Origin: Apostichopus japonicus
Taxonomy: Eukaryota > Echinodermata > Holothuroidea > Aspidochirotida > Stichopodidae
Length of the DNA: 64,000 bases
Direction: 5' to 3'
NCBI RefSeq assembly: GCF_037975245.1
Contig: NC_092571.1
Location: 19,244,917 to 19,308,916, forward strand
Shown: positions 13,301 through 26,700 of the stretch, in pieces
Layout of the letters: each line of letters begins with the position of its first letter
How positions within the stretch are numbered: position 1 is the stretch's first letter
Notes under the pieces: model-generated
The model's database searches: none
Seen by the model: the letters and a program-made list of their open reading frames with translations, nothing else
What the model was told of the DNA's origin: nothing
Made by a program: the position numbers and the translations under genes

Positions 13301-14385
13301 TTATCCAGTGAAACAACAAATATTTTCCTCTCTCAATCCTAGTCAATATTGTAATTGTGTCTTCACAAAAACTTGGCAGAATCAATTTTCAGCAATGTGC
13401 AGATTAAAAGCTTTGTCCTATCCTGCTCTGTACATACTCCAACACAACAAATATTGTTAATATGATGGCAGTTTACTTCACATCGGGTTTGCAAACCTTA
13501 GGAAACACTCTGATATGTCAGATCAAACATCGCTTAGCCTAGGCTAACAGATATGTATTAATAGTACATTGCACCTTGTACTGAACAACTTCTCGATTCA
13601 TGGCTTAATTCAACCTATTTTCACAAACCTTGTTTCACTTCAACCCCACCCCCCCCTGCCCGACCCTCCCAACTTGTCCTTGCTATTAGAGGGGTTCATG
13701 AAGGTTTCCTGTGCTGTCAGCAGTCATAATGTGAAGTGCACACACTCATTGCCTAGCCATAAATCCTACTGAATACTGACCCATATATAAAGTAAAACTC
13801 CTCAATTCTTTCTTCTCACCAGCCCTGCTTGAACCCAGCAGTACTTACCCATTGTAGGCAGCCTTCACAGAGATTTGTGTGTTTCCCACATCTGTCATGA
13901 TGGAAGAAGGCATTAGCTAAAGCAAGTTCTGTCGAAAAAAACAAAAAAATAAACCTATGAACAAACAAACAAAATTAAATTGATAAACACATTCTGAGAA
14001 CCCCTTTGAATCAGTCTCACGACTGAATGATATTTCTAAAAAGAGAGTAACGATTGCAACCTGAAGTACTCTTTATGTAAATTATTTACTGCAACAGGTC
14101 TGTCTAAATTCGCCGAAAACATCAACCGCATATTAATTTCATAAGGGCTGCTTTCAAAATCATTACCCATGGCACAGTTTGAAATCAGTTATATAGCATC
14201 CGAGGCACAATTTTGCCTTACGTACACAGCTCAACAAGAGCAAGGGGGGCCCGAACTCTAGTTTTGTTATGCATGTGTAGGTCAATAGGTATCATAAATT
14301 ACACATAAAGAGATTTATGAAAATGGTCTCTCTGTTTAAAATATCAACATGTACACACAATACAATATAAAATTTCACTGGCTAA
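10369..14385. other. Intergenic, no gene supported
   Basis: AT-rich. I see purine-rich runs (11385-11410, 11745-11790), a poly-T/poly-G junction at about 11485-11505 and a C-rich run at 13645-13660, but no gene or element ends. Confidence 0.5.
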
Positions 14386-15406
14386 TTTATTTCTAGTGTT
14401 TACATGGGTCCAAAATTTGGGAACCGGGTAGCTGAGAGCCGTTACGCGATGGGTATCCTCGAGGTACCCTCATGTATCGCGATTTCAAGAAATTACATAT
14501 TGGATGCTATAACAAATGAATTATGTTCTCCACTGACAATGTTTTCATGTTCAAATACGTAGGTGTAAGATAAGGTATAAAACCTTCCTCAATAATTTCT
14601 ATTTGATTTTGTTTCTTTCACTAACTTGTTAATAACTTCATATAATTAACAACACTACTAACATCGCAATGCCGCCGCTGCTTACGTTTGCCCTCCACCT
14701 CTATTGGATCAGACCATATAAATATCAAATTTAGCTATTAAACAGTTTTTACTAAGTCTATCTGTTATGCAGGCCAAGGTTTCGCATTAGCCGCGAGATT
14801 GCGAGGGTCGAGCAATTTGATCACATTTGGAATAAACGTTTAGTAAAAAGCCACTTGCGATTATTAAATTTTAGTTATCCCGTCTATAATCCATCAGTAA
14901 CATCTTGTAAAATTACTTGTCAATCTTACCTTCTATGAAATAAACGAATGAATAAATAATAAATGTGAGAATTCCTTCAATTTCTTCCACATGGTAGCCT
15001 AACACCACCCTAAATCAATGGGGAAATCTAGCCTAACCATCTGTTTATTCGCTGAAATTGTGACGCAGTTATAAGATATCCATGGAATACTTTTATTATT
15101 GCTGTTATCTTTGACCACATGGTTGCCTAACATCACACTAAGTCAACGGGGTAATCTTGCCTAACCATCTGTTTATTAGCTGAAATTGTGACACAGTTAT
15201 AAGATATCCATGGAATACTTTCGTTAATGCTGTTATCTTCGACCACATGGTAGCCTAACACCACAATAAGTCAATGGGATTATTTGCCTAACCCCAAAAA
15301 ACCCCAAAAAGTCACACTTTGCATAGGATTCGGGTAATCAATTAGGAACCGGGTAGTATCGTGTCGGGCGGGTACCTGGATACCCCGTGCAAACACTATT
15401 CATTTC
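14386..15406. mobile_element. hAT-like non-autonomous element (1,005 bp) with internal tandem repeat
   Basis: Ends at 14394 and 15398: left TAGTGTTTACATGGGT, right in reverse complement TAGTGTTTGCACGGGG (12 of 16 or more identical, first 8 perfect). Flanks TTTATTTC (14386-14393) and TTCATTTC (15399-15406) match at 7 of 8, fitting an aged 8-bp duplication. GAACCGGGTA occurs near both ends (14420 and 15345). The interior has a 2.4-copy tandem repeat and no transposase. Confidence 0.75.
14990..15295. repeat. About 128-bp tandem repeat, 2.4 copies, inside the hAT-like element
   Basis: The sequence CACATGGTAGCCTAACACCA, GCCTAACCATCTGTTTATT, TTATAAGATATCCATGGAAT recurs with a period near 128 bp. 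It explains the three near-identical starts at about 14989, 15116 and 15244. Confidence 0.8.
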
Positions 15407-18084
15407 CTTTGTGACTTTGTCATGGTTATTTGACGTACAGTAATGTGGTCAGAAACATTCCCAGCGTACACTAACAGCATACTGTACCTGTCTGTTACTC
15501 TGTTATTAATAATGATGTCTACATTCCGAGAGGGGTGTGAAAGAATCCCCAATGCAATAAGTATAGTTGACCATATAGCTCGTGGTAAGATTGTATCAAA
15601 TTTGTGATGAGATTATTCATGATGAGTAATGCATCGCATTTTAACACCAATGTCATTATATCTATGAAGTGTTGCTAGCATGTAAAATAAACCAAACTCT
15701 GTCTAATCAGCGTGACTGTAGTCTGTAGTAAAACTAAAGCAGGGCTGTACATAAACGCACCGTTGCCCAGGGCTAGTGAAAATAATGTCGTTCAAGTTCT
15801 CTATTATCTTATTCTTGCTCGATTGGGAAAGTGATAGATGTGTATATATTAACAAAGTATCTATTATCAAGTTACAAACATAAATCCTGGTGAGGTCGTT
15901 CTTGATTGGTCCTTCACAAGAGCGTTCTGTCCTCTCTAAGATTTTTCACTTTTACAAAGTAAGTCAATGGGACTTCTCCACTACGTTGACTGTATGCGAC
16001 GGAAATCACACACTAACAGCCCTTTGACACTGTCAATGACAATTGATCTCAATGGCAATTAACTGTGTAAATTGGTTGGCTATATGCATGTGCATTATAT
16101 ACAGGAATATTTCATATACAGAGGTTGTTCACGAACTGCACGTAGCATTCCCTCCATTTGTAAACACACAGTGAAAGCATCATTTAAATTTGATATTAAT
16201 ACTTATTACAGGGAAACGGGTTGAGATTACGAAGTACGCAATGTTTTACAAGCATTCATGAAACCATTCTAAACCAATTAAAACAGTTTGTTGAACATTG
16301 ATATCATGACGACTTGTTTATGCGCAGGCAATCCCTACACCGTATAGTACTAGTGGCCCAAGTAGAAAACTAACAATAATCAAGTAAAAATCCTCATCTG
16401 AAGTACTTAAAACAAAGGAAAAAAAATAATACAACATAGGAAGGTTTTTAACAAGTTGCGTTATGGTTGTATTATATTCCGAGTTTCACACATTAAAAAT
16501 CCATAAGTTAATGACACAAGGACACTTTAGAGCTGATATGCAGAAAATCAAACCCACAATACATGATTATCTGTCATGATGGTAACACCTTTTTTGTCGA
16601 CCAGAGCATGGAACTGCCAAGTTGGTTAGGGCGTCACTGTGCTATACATTAACAACAGTAACTAAAAAAGTTTCAGTAAAACCACACAAAAGCCTACAGT
16701 GCCAGGACAGTCACTTGTTGCTACTAAGTTGGCAGATAATACTGGAAATGTGACAAATATCTCTTTCTGTGAATTAAAAAAACTCTTTTTCTATGTTAGT
16801 AAGCCTTCTATGATAAGAACCACACAGTTCATTCAAAGGAATATCCTTCTTTGCATCCTGAGGGGTTTACTGTGGTCTACAGTTACAATAAATAGAATAA
16901 ACATTGTAAATTAGGTCTTGGAACCTTCCACACAAGGTGACAATGCTGTTGCAATGACAAAACATGCTGCATTTGTCTGAAGAAATATTAAGTTCAAAAG
17001 TTCAAAAGATCAAACAAAGTACCCTATATACAAAAATGCAAAATTGTGGCTGTACAAGGATTGCTCACAGTAGCAAAGTAGTCTGTGCTTAACAAGAGTA
17101 TGACTTGCACAAACAATGAAGAGTGTTGCGTGTCTGTGGCTTCTGTTTAATAAGGAAATCAAAAAGTTTGCACCACCAGTATTACTAGGTTATAAGAGTA
17201 TCGATATGTGTATTGGATCGGCTTGGAATGCCTCAGAAAGGGGATTTGTTTCTAGGCCAATTGTTTTCAACCTAACTCTGATGACAGCATGTTTGTTTTG
17301 AAAAATCAAAATCAGAATTGGTTGACTAAATATCAGCAAATGACGCAAATTATACCAATACTCATATCAGATCGCTATTGCTAATAATCGGTGCAACACT
17401 TCCAATAATACTGCAATACTACTTTATGTACACTATTGAACGGTTGGATGTAACAAAAGTATGATCAACGGTAATATACAATCCTGATCATAGAGGTCTG
17501 AATTACTAGTTTCTTCTTCAAGTTAACGAATGTTTTGACTGAATGACTTTTGGACTATGACTATAAGCACAGGATAAAAGATAACACATCTACCTCCAAG
17601 ATCATAACAGCTCTATTTGTCCAAACTATTTATTGGATGATTCAATCATTATTCTAAAGGTGAGTCATCTTGAGAAAATGTTTCTGTGACCACTCCTTTT
17701 TGGTTTCTCGAAAGGAAAAAGTATGGAGCCACTTACCAACCTTGCAAAACTGTGAAGGGGACTGTGGATTTCAAAGTAGACAATGACTATATAACAAGGA
17801 TCGCAAAGTCACTAATTACACTTAGGGTTAGGTTCGTCCCACACTGAAGCATACAGAAACGCTGTATTCAAAGCCGAAGCCAAAGTTAACTAATCAGATC
17901 ACACATCTACAGTCTGTGCATACTTAATTCTTCAATACCTCCCTCATTTCCTTTCGGGATACATTTGATACTGTAGTTTTGATTGTGAGAGGTATTATGG
18001 TAATTTGTTACTTCAAAATCCATTGCAGTGATGAAGTGCATTCACAGCAACTTCTATTAAAATCCATCGAAGATTGACCATCTC
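15407..18084. other. Intergenic, nothing recognised
   Basis: No coding or RNA signal that I can support; reading frames at 16699-16914 and 17116-17301 are isolated and without domain similarity. Confidence 0.45.
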
Positions 18085-18559
18085 ACAAGTATTGTCTTAA
18101 TTCTAGTGTTTTTTATGAATAAACATTAACTAATTTATGCACATTGATCATGTAAAGGGAGTGACTGCCTAATTTTTATGTTATTCCTTTGTTTTTATAA
18201 CCTTCGTTTCAGGGACACTGAATACAGGTTTGTGGACTAAGGCAATATTTTGAAATATTTTATGGTCGGTCTTCCTTGAAAAGAGGAACATGACATTATT
18301 CATCACATGATATAAGTTGCCTTATAATTAGGGGTTAACTTATTCAGGTGTAAAATAAGAAATTTTGATAAAGGCAACACTCCATATCATAGTTTGCACA
18401 TGAGTATCCCAGATTTATCAAAACTTTCAAATGTGTGTATCTTGGAAAGGAATAGCTTTTTTGAAAATTTCAACAAGTTTTGAATGAAATCATCACACAC
18501 AACAAATGAACTGAATATGGGGCAAATTGGATAACTACCATAAATGAACAGATTTGTGT
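18085..18559 (+). repeat. Dispersed repeat, copy 1 (matches 42840-43325 in reverse)
   Basis: About 470 bp aligns along its length with the reverse complement of 42840-43325: shared strings include TTATTCCTTTGTTTT, TTTTGAAATATTTTAT, AAAATAAGAAATTTTGAT and CTTTCAAATGTGTGTATCTT. Similarity stops where the hAT-like element begins at 18560. No coding potential is evident. Class unknown. Confidence 0.82.
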
Positions 18560-19701
18560 TAGTGATGGGAACAGGTACTTGGGGGACAAACTGAAAAAAT
18601 TAGTACCTTCTCCAAGCCTCTACTACCTTGGTCCGGAAATTTGTAAAAATCAGTAACATAATTCTCCATTTTCAGTTACATTTTATTTGAAGATTAAAGT
18701 GTACAGTATTCTTCTCTATTTTCATCATTTGGTGTTATTCCCTTCTATCTTGATATGTTTAATTGTAAAATTGGTGAAAACTTGTTACTTTTCCTGCCCC
18801 AGACAGTTTTTATAAACTATGTTTGTTAACGTTTACATACATGCACACTATACTGTATAGCCTTAGCAAACTCTCCACATTGCGTACTTGCATGCTTTCA
18901 ATGCAACAAAACTTGACCTTTATACTCTTAGTCAGCTCATGAGTCGACCACTCCTGTGTCAAATTTAATGAAATGATCCCAGAAAAGTTGAAAAAAAGTT
19001 TTCAATACTTGAAAGAATCTTGAGCAACATGTGATTAGTCTATAATTACACATCGGACATCACAAGGGTTGATTGATGTAGTTTCTATGGACTTTCCAAT
19101 TAATCTATAAATAACAGGGACTTCCTAAAGTGCTAGCCTAAGTTGGATAGGCCTAGCGCAAGTTTGATATCGCAGTGCCAAACTTTTTTGCAAGAATGTT
19201 TTGATTTGCAAAATATACTGTAAATTGTCTCCAATTGCTGAATTTTAGCAACTTTATGCAAATATACCTGAGCAACAATTCTTTCAATTGGGCATTGCAC
19301 TGTTAGGCTTGAAAGGCCGTATAGTTGCACACCAGTTGGCAAAATACCAAACGGTTTTAAAGATCACTTAAAAACATCATTGGGGAAAAACATTGCATAC
19401 AGTATGTTTGATTTTGAAATGTAATTTAGTACATAAACTTGTAGTAAATATTATGTGCATTGCCGTATAAATCAGTAAACAAGTTAAATGAACCATTGTT
19501 TACAGTCTTACCATATACGTGACTGACAGCCTGCATACCACTATATACATAGTAACATAAGGCTTATGTACACCCCTATAGTATAGGCCCAGTTGAGTCT
19601 GGTTTGAATGCGTAATGAACGGGTTACTGGGGACCCCACAGAGATAAGCAAACATGTACCCGGGAGCAAAGTTTTGAACCGTTCCCATCACTAGTTTTTG
19701 T
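18552..19701. mobile_element. hAT-like non-autonomous element (1,134 bp)
   Basis: Element 18560-19693 has inverted ends TAGTGATGGGAACAGGTAC (left) and TAGTGATGGGAACGGTTC (right, reverse complement). Flanks ATTTGTGT and GTTTTTGT agree at 6 of 8, a plausible old 8-bp duplication. The interior is AT-rich and without transposase. It interrupts the dispersed repeat on its left. Confidence 0.68.
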
Positions 19702-19876
19702 TAAACAAATCATACAGGCTACATTTAGTCTGTAGTATGTATATGTAAATGGAAAAGCATGAAGTTAAAGATATGTCCTCAAGGTTCAACAGATGTATAG
19801 ATTCAAAAGTTAAGCTTTATCCTTATGCATACATTAACAAGTTATGATGCAAATGTTGCACAGTAACATATAACTT

Positions 19877-20165
19877 GAGAGCGTGGTGGCCAATTGGCTA
19901 AGGCATTCGACTTGTGATTTAAGGATTGCTGGTTCGATTCCTGCCTACTTCATTACGTTGTGTCCTTGGGCAAGATGCTTTATCTCAATTGCCTCTCTCC
20001 ACCGAGGGGTTAAATGGGTACCTGTGAGGTAACTTCGGTGCACTATAAAACTGTAGCTGTCTAGATGGATTGTCTCTGGGACAAGTTATCATTGACCAGG
20101 GGTAATATATTGTCTGTAAAGCGCTTTGAACCCTGATATAAAGGGCTATATAAATCAAACGTTAT
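19877..20165 (+). mobile_element. tRNA-derived SINE, copy 1
   Basis: A tRNA-like head has box A-like GTGGCCAATTGGCTAAGG and a good box B (GGTTCGATTCC at 19932). A body follows with TTGTGTCCTTGGGCAAG and TTTATCTCAATTGCCTCTC, then a tail TGTAAAGCGCTTTGA...GGGCTATATAAATC. The head and body match the reverse complement of 59499-59884, so this is a family. The tail type is shared by many animal SINEs. Confidence 0.88.
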
Positions 20166-20182
20166 TTATATTTATATAATTG

Positions 20183-23100
20183 AAGGGTGTTATTTGACAC
20201 TGCTAACCAGACACTTAAATTTATTCATGTGAGAGAGTTGAACGGCTTGTAACTTACACGTCAAACAAGACGGCTATTCAAGTTACCAGTCAACTGTATA
20301 TCATTTTGGAATAATTCTTAAATTTGGAAGACCATTTCAGATGGGAAACTTGATTTCTACTGGATGTGAAAACTCCTCCTTATCGTGGACGACCAGGGGA
20401 TTGATCCCACAGCCTCCCAGATGTTAGGTTTCATTGCTTCTAATGCCAACATTATGACCATATTACTGGTTAAAAATAACTAAACCATGTGGTCAGAAGT
20501 ATTGCCCACAAATGTCCAACTTAGAAGCTATTATTACAGCACATATGAATGATATTATCATAAATCATAGAAAGCTTTATAGAACAGGAGTATAAATGAC
20601 AGATTAGAAAATATGCCAAATATCCCCTGTTTAGGCTGTTTTACACTCAATATTGCATCAAAAATTCTGTTACACCCTGGGCCACAGAAATGCTTTATTT
20701 CTCCTACGAATGTGTGTATCACTACTGTCTGACCACATAGCATTATTAGTCATATTAATTCTAGATGGCCACGTCTACTACAGTCGCTCGTGATATTACT
20801 TTTACTTGTATTATTACAGTACGATAGTGAAGCCCAAGGATAAAGTTGGTCATACACTGTCGGACTAAACTTGACCGTCATAAGGTTGAAACTGTGAAAA
20901 TATGATTTGCCCAGTGGACAGTGTGTGTGTTTTTAAAGGCCAAACAAATGCAGCAGTGGCTGTTTCAGTTAGAATACTTACAGGATGAAAACTAGCCAAT
21001 GCCAGATGAAAAGTAGGATAGACATATTATGTACTGAGAAAATTGAAGATAATGTTTTTGTTCTGGTAAATACGAGGTGAAGTTCAATTTTTATTTCGGA
21101 TAGGGGCCTAGGCCTACACTAATTCTACTTGAAACAGTTTTATTCATCACAAGATGTAATCTTTCAACATTTCTGCGAACATGTTTGTGACTCGGTTCGA
21201 TTTCATTGGCCTAACTTTAGAATCCGTACCATATGAATGGGAAAGCTTACTTCAAATCGGCAGAATAACAACTGTATAATCTGGTTAGGATTAGGAGATA
21301 GAAGAACGGCAGGTGCATGGAGATAGGGAGTGATTACATGAATGTGGGAGAGAGATAGTAAGCGGGATATGGATTAACAGAAATAGTCGAATAGTACGGA
21401 TTCTAAATTAGCACCATTACATTTTGTATTAGACTTGTGACTATTGAAAGTAGTTGGTCAAATAGAGAAACTATCCAGTCTGGTTTGACTAACCCAAGAG
21501 TCACTCACTAAATGTTGTGCTTAGTTAGTGCATTTACTGTTCAATTTGCAGTGATTACGCAGTACTATTGTACCGATTCTACATTAGATCAACGCGAGCT
21601 CAAGAAGGCAAACTTGTAGGTCTATCAAAAGTCATGCCAACCTTTTTACTTGCGTCTCTAGGGTCTTTATTATTCTTACTCTGTTACGGTAGGCCTATTA
21701 CTCAGTATCACTGAATGGCTAAGTTACGGTACTGGCTTAGGCTGGCTAGGCCTAATTAAATCTTTGTTAGTAAATGTAGTTAGTGTAAAGTTAGGCTGGG
21801 CTGTACTTCAATACAGTTTTTCCGACCGAGGAACGTGGACCACAATGCCCATCCCAAACCATTTTTTCATTAACTCGATATTTCTTACCAATTTGTGGAA
21901 TAAGTGGTCTCGCGTCGGATCCTCACAAGATGCAAGAGTTTCAAACATGTGGGTGATCAGGAAAACTTCGACATTTCCATGATTGACGGTAAAGCCGGAT
22001 ATTTTGGGTCGGGTCTCAGTTGCGGAGTACAGTCAGAACTTCAAGTAGACGATTTCATTTTGGATAGGGATATTAAATTTTTTTAATGACACAAGATCTC
22101 CAAATTATATTCAGTTTGAAGGGATTCTGCGTCATGTAATAAACTATCTACTATTTTTAACACATTAGATGACTGAATGTCATGAAATTTTTAAAACACT
22201 ACCTTGACTCAAAACAAATGGTTCAGCTTTCCCCATTGAATCTTCGCATACGTCAGATAACTAAACACACACCTCTAATACTAACTTCCGGCATAGACAT
22301 TATCGGATTTGGGAAAGCCCAATTCATCGATATCAGCTGACGTCCTAGACAGTGTTTCATGAAATAATGTTTTGATAAAAAAAAACTACTCAGTTATTTG
22401 ATGCAGATATATCGCTTATCTAATTTAGAACAAGTAAGCCTTTCATACGAGAATAAGACATGTTAACGAAATAGTGAGTTTCATGACGTCATGAATTTAT
22501 TTATTAGTAATCTCAACCTATCAATAAGTCACTGTCGTACGCCTCAGCCCCCTCGTACATAAACAATACTCACAAGACAACGAATGAAGCAGTCAGACTC
22601 AGAAACAACCAAGGCATACTTATGTAACGACTATAGTGGAATTGTAGTGTACTTTACAAAAGGGTTACTTTAAAAACCCACGATTTCGGACACTGACCAT
22701 TCCGTCATTATCTTGAGAAACGTTCAACACCGTGCGATTACCCGAACAGCAAACATGATAGCAACGATACCCAGTTCCAGCGAACTACATTATGTTTCAT
22801 AAAAGTTGATTGAAGTATATGGAACTTATCTGAAAGTGTTTTAACTTCGGAAAAATTGATATTCCAGTAGCCTTAGTGTTGTGTGCTGTATACCTGCTGC
22901 AGGTGCGTATAACTATAAGCCTAAATAGTGCACTTGGCCTAAATTTACGATATGCATACGTTTCTATATTTTATATCATTTTTTAGAGAATATTAAAATA
23001 TTGGAAAACACAGTACATAGCAGTTGAACTTCCACTTAAATTACATATACAGAATAGGAGAATTAACTTCAGTTACACCACAAGTTGATATGGACTAGAA

Positions 23101-25734
23101 TTATTGTGACATATGCTGCACTTGGGAAGTTGGGTATGGAGGTGTTACTTGTGTAGATTGGCTTATAGTTATACATCATTTATTTTTAAGTAAGACAAAA
23201 GGAAGACTAAACTTTCAAAATGTTGGTTGTGAGAATGTTCTTTTCTGAATTGATAAATTATAATAATGTTAGAAAATAATTATAAAGAACATCTGTTTGC
23301 TGTGATCCCATTTTGAGAAACATATTTGTCTCATGTTATCACTAACTAAGATACTGTCATATCGTTTTCATTCAAGGTTTGCCCTGCATGTTCACCACGC
23401 AATTAACTTAATTAAAAACATTGGATTATTTACCAGGGTGGATTGTTCCACATATGGAATCCTTGCGAAACTTGGCACAAAACACCCCATTACGCAGCAA
23501 ATTTCCCTACAAAATAAACACATTTCGCACTAAATATTTTCATAACTTTCTAAGTATAGGACTCAAAAAACTCATTTTGAAGAATATTGTGTCCTCTTTA
23601 CAATGATCTAATTATTTTTCGTTTGTGTATAAACCCCATACCTTTTTATCTGAAAAAGTAAAAACCACTTCAGAAAGCAGTGAACCTCTTCAAAATGTCC
23701 CTATCTCTCAATGCTTACATTGCGCTTTCTGGGAGTGTGATTGCGTGTTTCTTTCCTACATGTATGCCAAAGAAAAGTTTGTGAGTCTTCTCTCTAATGA
23801 TATAAAGTTTGACAATATTAAGGCTCGTACTTTTCACCAGCAAATCAAAAGCATCGTAAGAAATTTGTGAAGTCCTTTATGCTGATAATCTGAACACAGT
23901 GCAGTGTGCAGTGCTCTGACAGTAATTTTAGAGAGTGAAAACTGCAACTCTACCTGTGCGTGCAACGGCATTTAATTCTCCAACAACGGGCCGTTTATCT
24001 CAAAAGTTTCCAAATGTTTTTTCTTTGGGGTGTTGTGTAAAGTTGTTGTCCTTTTGACAAACCTGACTTCTGATATTGTGTAATTTAGTGTCTTCCAAAC
24101 ATTAATCAACATCAGTTACATTAAGTAAGAGATGTGAAGTGACCTTCTCAAAAATTTGAGAACGTCAGTCAACTTTGTTGAGCTGTAAATGCACCTAATA
24201 AAACATGGAGGAATCCAACTTGGGAAATAAGAGACCCAATGGACAATAACTCAGTGGATTAACTAAACTACACAAAAATACAGTACCTTCCTAGAGAGTA
24301 AAACTCTATGATTCCCATATTATCCTCATGAGAAATGATTATTTTGACTATTAAATGTCTCAGGATATCTAAGTACTGAGGGTGGCAATGCTTGTTATTT
24401 TGTTTTTCTGTGGGGTAGGGGAGGAGGAGGGGGAAGGGGATATCATATATAATACCACAAGTTTATAAATTGTGCTTTACGACCATACTGGACATCATAA
24501 CCGATGACATGTACTGTACCAAACCAGCAGTCCATACACTTTCATAATTCATCTTTACAGGAATGTTTCAATGGCAATATTAGTGGACAACTCAGATATT
24601 TTGAAAGTTTGTAATCATCTTGATTATTGTCAAATATTGACATATACTGTAATTACTAATGTTTAGCTCAAATCATTTGTTTAATATTTCAATATTTTAT
24701 TTGGATTACAACACATCCACACCAAACTGCCCCCAAATAAATCCTTTTAACAAAATGGTTATTTACCAATTGTATGAGATCTAACATTAAAATTGTATGT
24801 AATTCTATTTATATCATTCAATACCTGAGATTCTCAATATCTCATGTACAAGCAAGTCATCATTTAATCATTAGTATTCATGTGTTTACATATTTTGGGA
24901 CATATATAACCAAATCTTTCAAATTATTCAGTAAATTTGATCCCTACACTGCAGTTTGATTGTCATTGAATGTCTCTGCATGATATTTTGCTATGCTATG
25001 CTATGCACTTGCTGTGAGTTTCCAGTTTCTTCTCGTAGTCAGCTGGTAGTGTCCTGTGCAGTTCCCTTGGAATTGAGGGTCACATAACATATTGTGTACA
25101 TTGAGTGTTACCTTCCTGTGTAAGCATTGGTCAGTCCATTGGTCAGTTTGCTGAAACTTTCCTTCCCATTGAAAGATGTTACTCAGTTGACAATAAGTTT
25201 CTTTTCTCTGGAGTCTGGACAATACATTGTCACTTGTGAATAAATACAATTACAACAACGAGTACATAGTCTGCTAAGTATGGTATGTATAACACCTGTT
25301 GCTGCTTTGTGTAATCTGGTAGTTGTATGGTGGACTTACTGTACAATATTATGTTGAGTACAGTTTAGCTGTGGAATAATTTAGCTCTACAGTAGATATA
25401 TGTAAAAGGTAGAGTAAGATTAAACATTGAGCAAATATCAGATGAATTTATGAATTTTGTGAGTACTTATGGTGGAAATACCGACTGTTTTGCAAATCTT
25501 GTCATGCTAGTTACCAATTTAAGAAACATTCTTCTTAGTTAATTTTATTTGTGTCTGGTGTTTCTTCTGTGTGATTTATCAGAGCTGCTCTTTTTATAAC
25601 CTGGACATACAGTGTACATGTGCGATCACATTCAATGCAATTCCTCACCCAAGCCAATAAAAGGAGGTAAACATTTTTGTTCTTAACTTTTACCTAAGCC
25701 ATTTGATGATGACACTGATCATTATATTAATACA
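20183..25734. other. Intergenic, no gene supported
   Basis: A stretch around 22540-22920 is richer in CpG than its surroundings and ends CTGCAG|GTGCGT, so a non-coding first exon or promoter cannot be excluded, but nothing proves it. A possible decayed tRNA-like head lies at about 20390-20465 (minus). The remainder shows only short chance frames. A purine run is at 24415-24440. Confidence 0.4.
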
Positions 25735-26190
25735 GAAGGCTTCTCCGATCAGTCCTGATAGATAGATACTGTAGATAGATATTTATTCAGCCAATCATAT
25801 AAAAATACTATGGAAATTGGTTGGATAACAAGAGCTCAAAACATTAAAAATTGTAAACAACATATGAGACGTATAATAATGCACAGAGATATAAAAACGT
25901 TCCTATAAAATATTAAGATGAACAAAATATAAAATGTACCTACAAAATATAAAAGAGTACAAATATATATAAATGCCCTCAAATCCAATATAAAGTCTAC
26001 AAAGTTTAAAATTGTTTAACGGTTTTGGTGCGTATTGAATATCTTCACAGCAGAAGGATAAAAACTGTCAGTAAATCTTTTAGAACCCTTAAAAGTACGC
26101 ATTCTTTTGCCTGAAGGCAGGAACTTGAAATAATCAGATGCTGGGTGGTAATCATCATTCAATATATTTCCAACACGTTGCCCTCACATT
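25735..26190 (-). mobile_element. 5'-truncated LINE (CR1/L2-like) 3' end
   Basis: On the minus strand a frame of about 54 codons ends in TAA (26016-26018) and reads QRVGNILNDDYHPASDYFKF, LPSGKRMRTFK, then SKRFTDSFYPSAVKIFN. The HP...F..LPSGrR...R...SFyP.AikxfN pattern is the conserved C-terminus of CR1/L2-type reverse transcriptase proteins. An AT-rich 3'UTR of about 230 bp follows, ending in AATAAATATC and a TATC-type short repeat at 25758-25790, as these elements usually do. Everything upstream of the last 54 codons is missing. Confidence 0.8.
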
Positions 26191-26462
26191 AAAGCAATTT
26201 TTAATATTCATTGATCCATTTTTGGATTTTTTTTAGCCAATCTACCAGGCGTTGCTCCAAAGTAACATTACTGTAACCATGAAGGTAAAACAGATCTCCA
26301 TGCTGTAAAATACAACTGATCAACTTAAGACATTTTAGATTTCTTCACCTAATTAAATTTTAAAATAAGAAACAAGAAACTATAAATTCCAATCAATTTG
26401 GCTAAGTTATTCAGTCAGATATGTTTTGTATAAGGTACAACAAGCAAGGAAGACATGTATCT

Positions 26463-26700
26463 TTAAAGGTAGATAGTATAGGTCCCAAATTATATCACGC
26501 TATAATTGCTGGAAGGTTTCAAAAAGTATTTTCCTGGAGGTCTTAACTCTCCAAATTGTTCTCAGACATTTTAAAGGAAAACACAAGATCACTGAATGTC
26601 TAAGTGAGGACAATTTCCTGGAAGGTTGTATAGAATTTTGACCAAAGGTGACCATATTTGAATATCTAGCATATTTGGGGCCAATACAGCATACCTTTAA
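26463..26700. mobile_element. TTAA-flanked MITE, 230 bp
   Basis: TTAA at 26463-26466 and 26697-26700 flank inverted ends AGGTAGATAGTATAGGTCCC (left) and AGGTATGCTGTATTGGCCCC (right, reverse complement), 14 of 20 identical, with CAAAT continuing on both sides. Target TTAA and short length fit a Kolobok- or piggyBac-derived MITE. The end sequence differs from that of 1323-2213, so it is a different family. A 99-aa frame over it is not a gene. Confidence 0.8.

Noticed and set aside
20385-20465. tRNA-like head on the minus strand (GTGGGATCAATCCCC)
   Set aside because: Box A and box B are both degenerate and no body or tail is visible.
22540-22920. Possible promoter or non-coding first exon of the RhoGEF
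   Set aside because: Somewhat higher CpG and a CTGCAG|GTGCGT donor-like site are not enough; 9 kb from the coding start with no transcript evidence.
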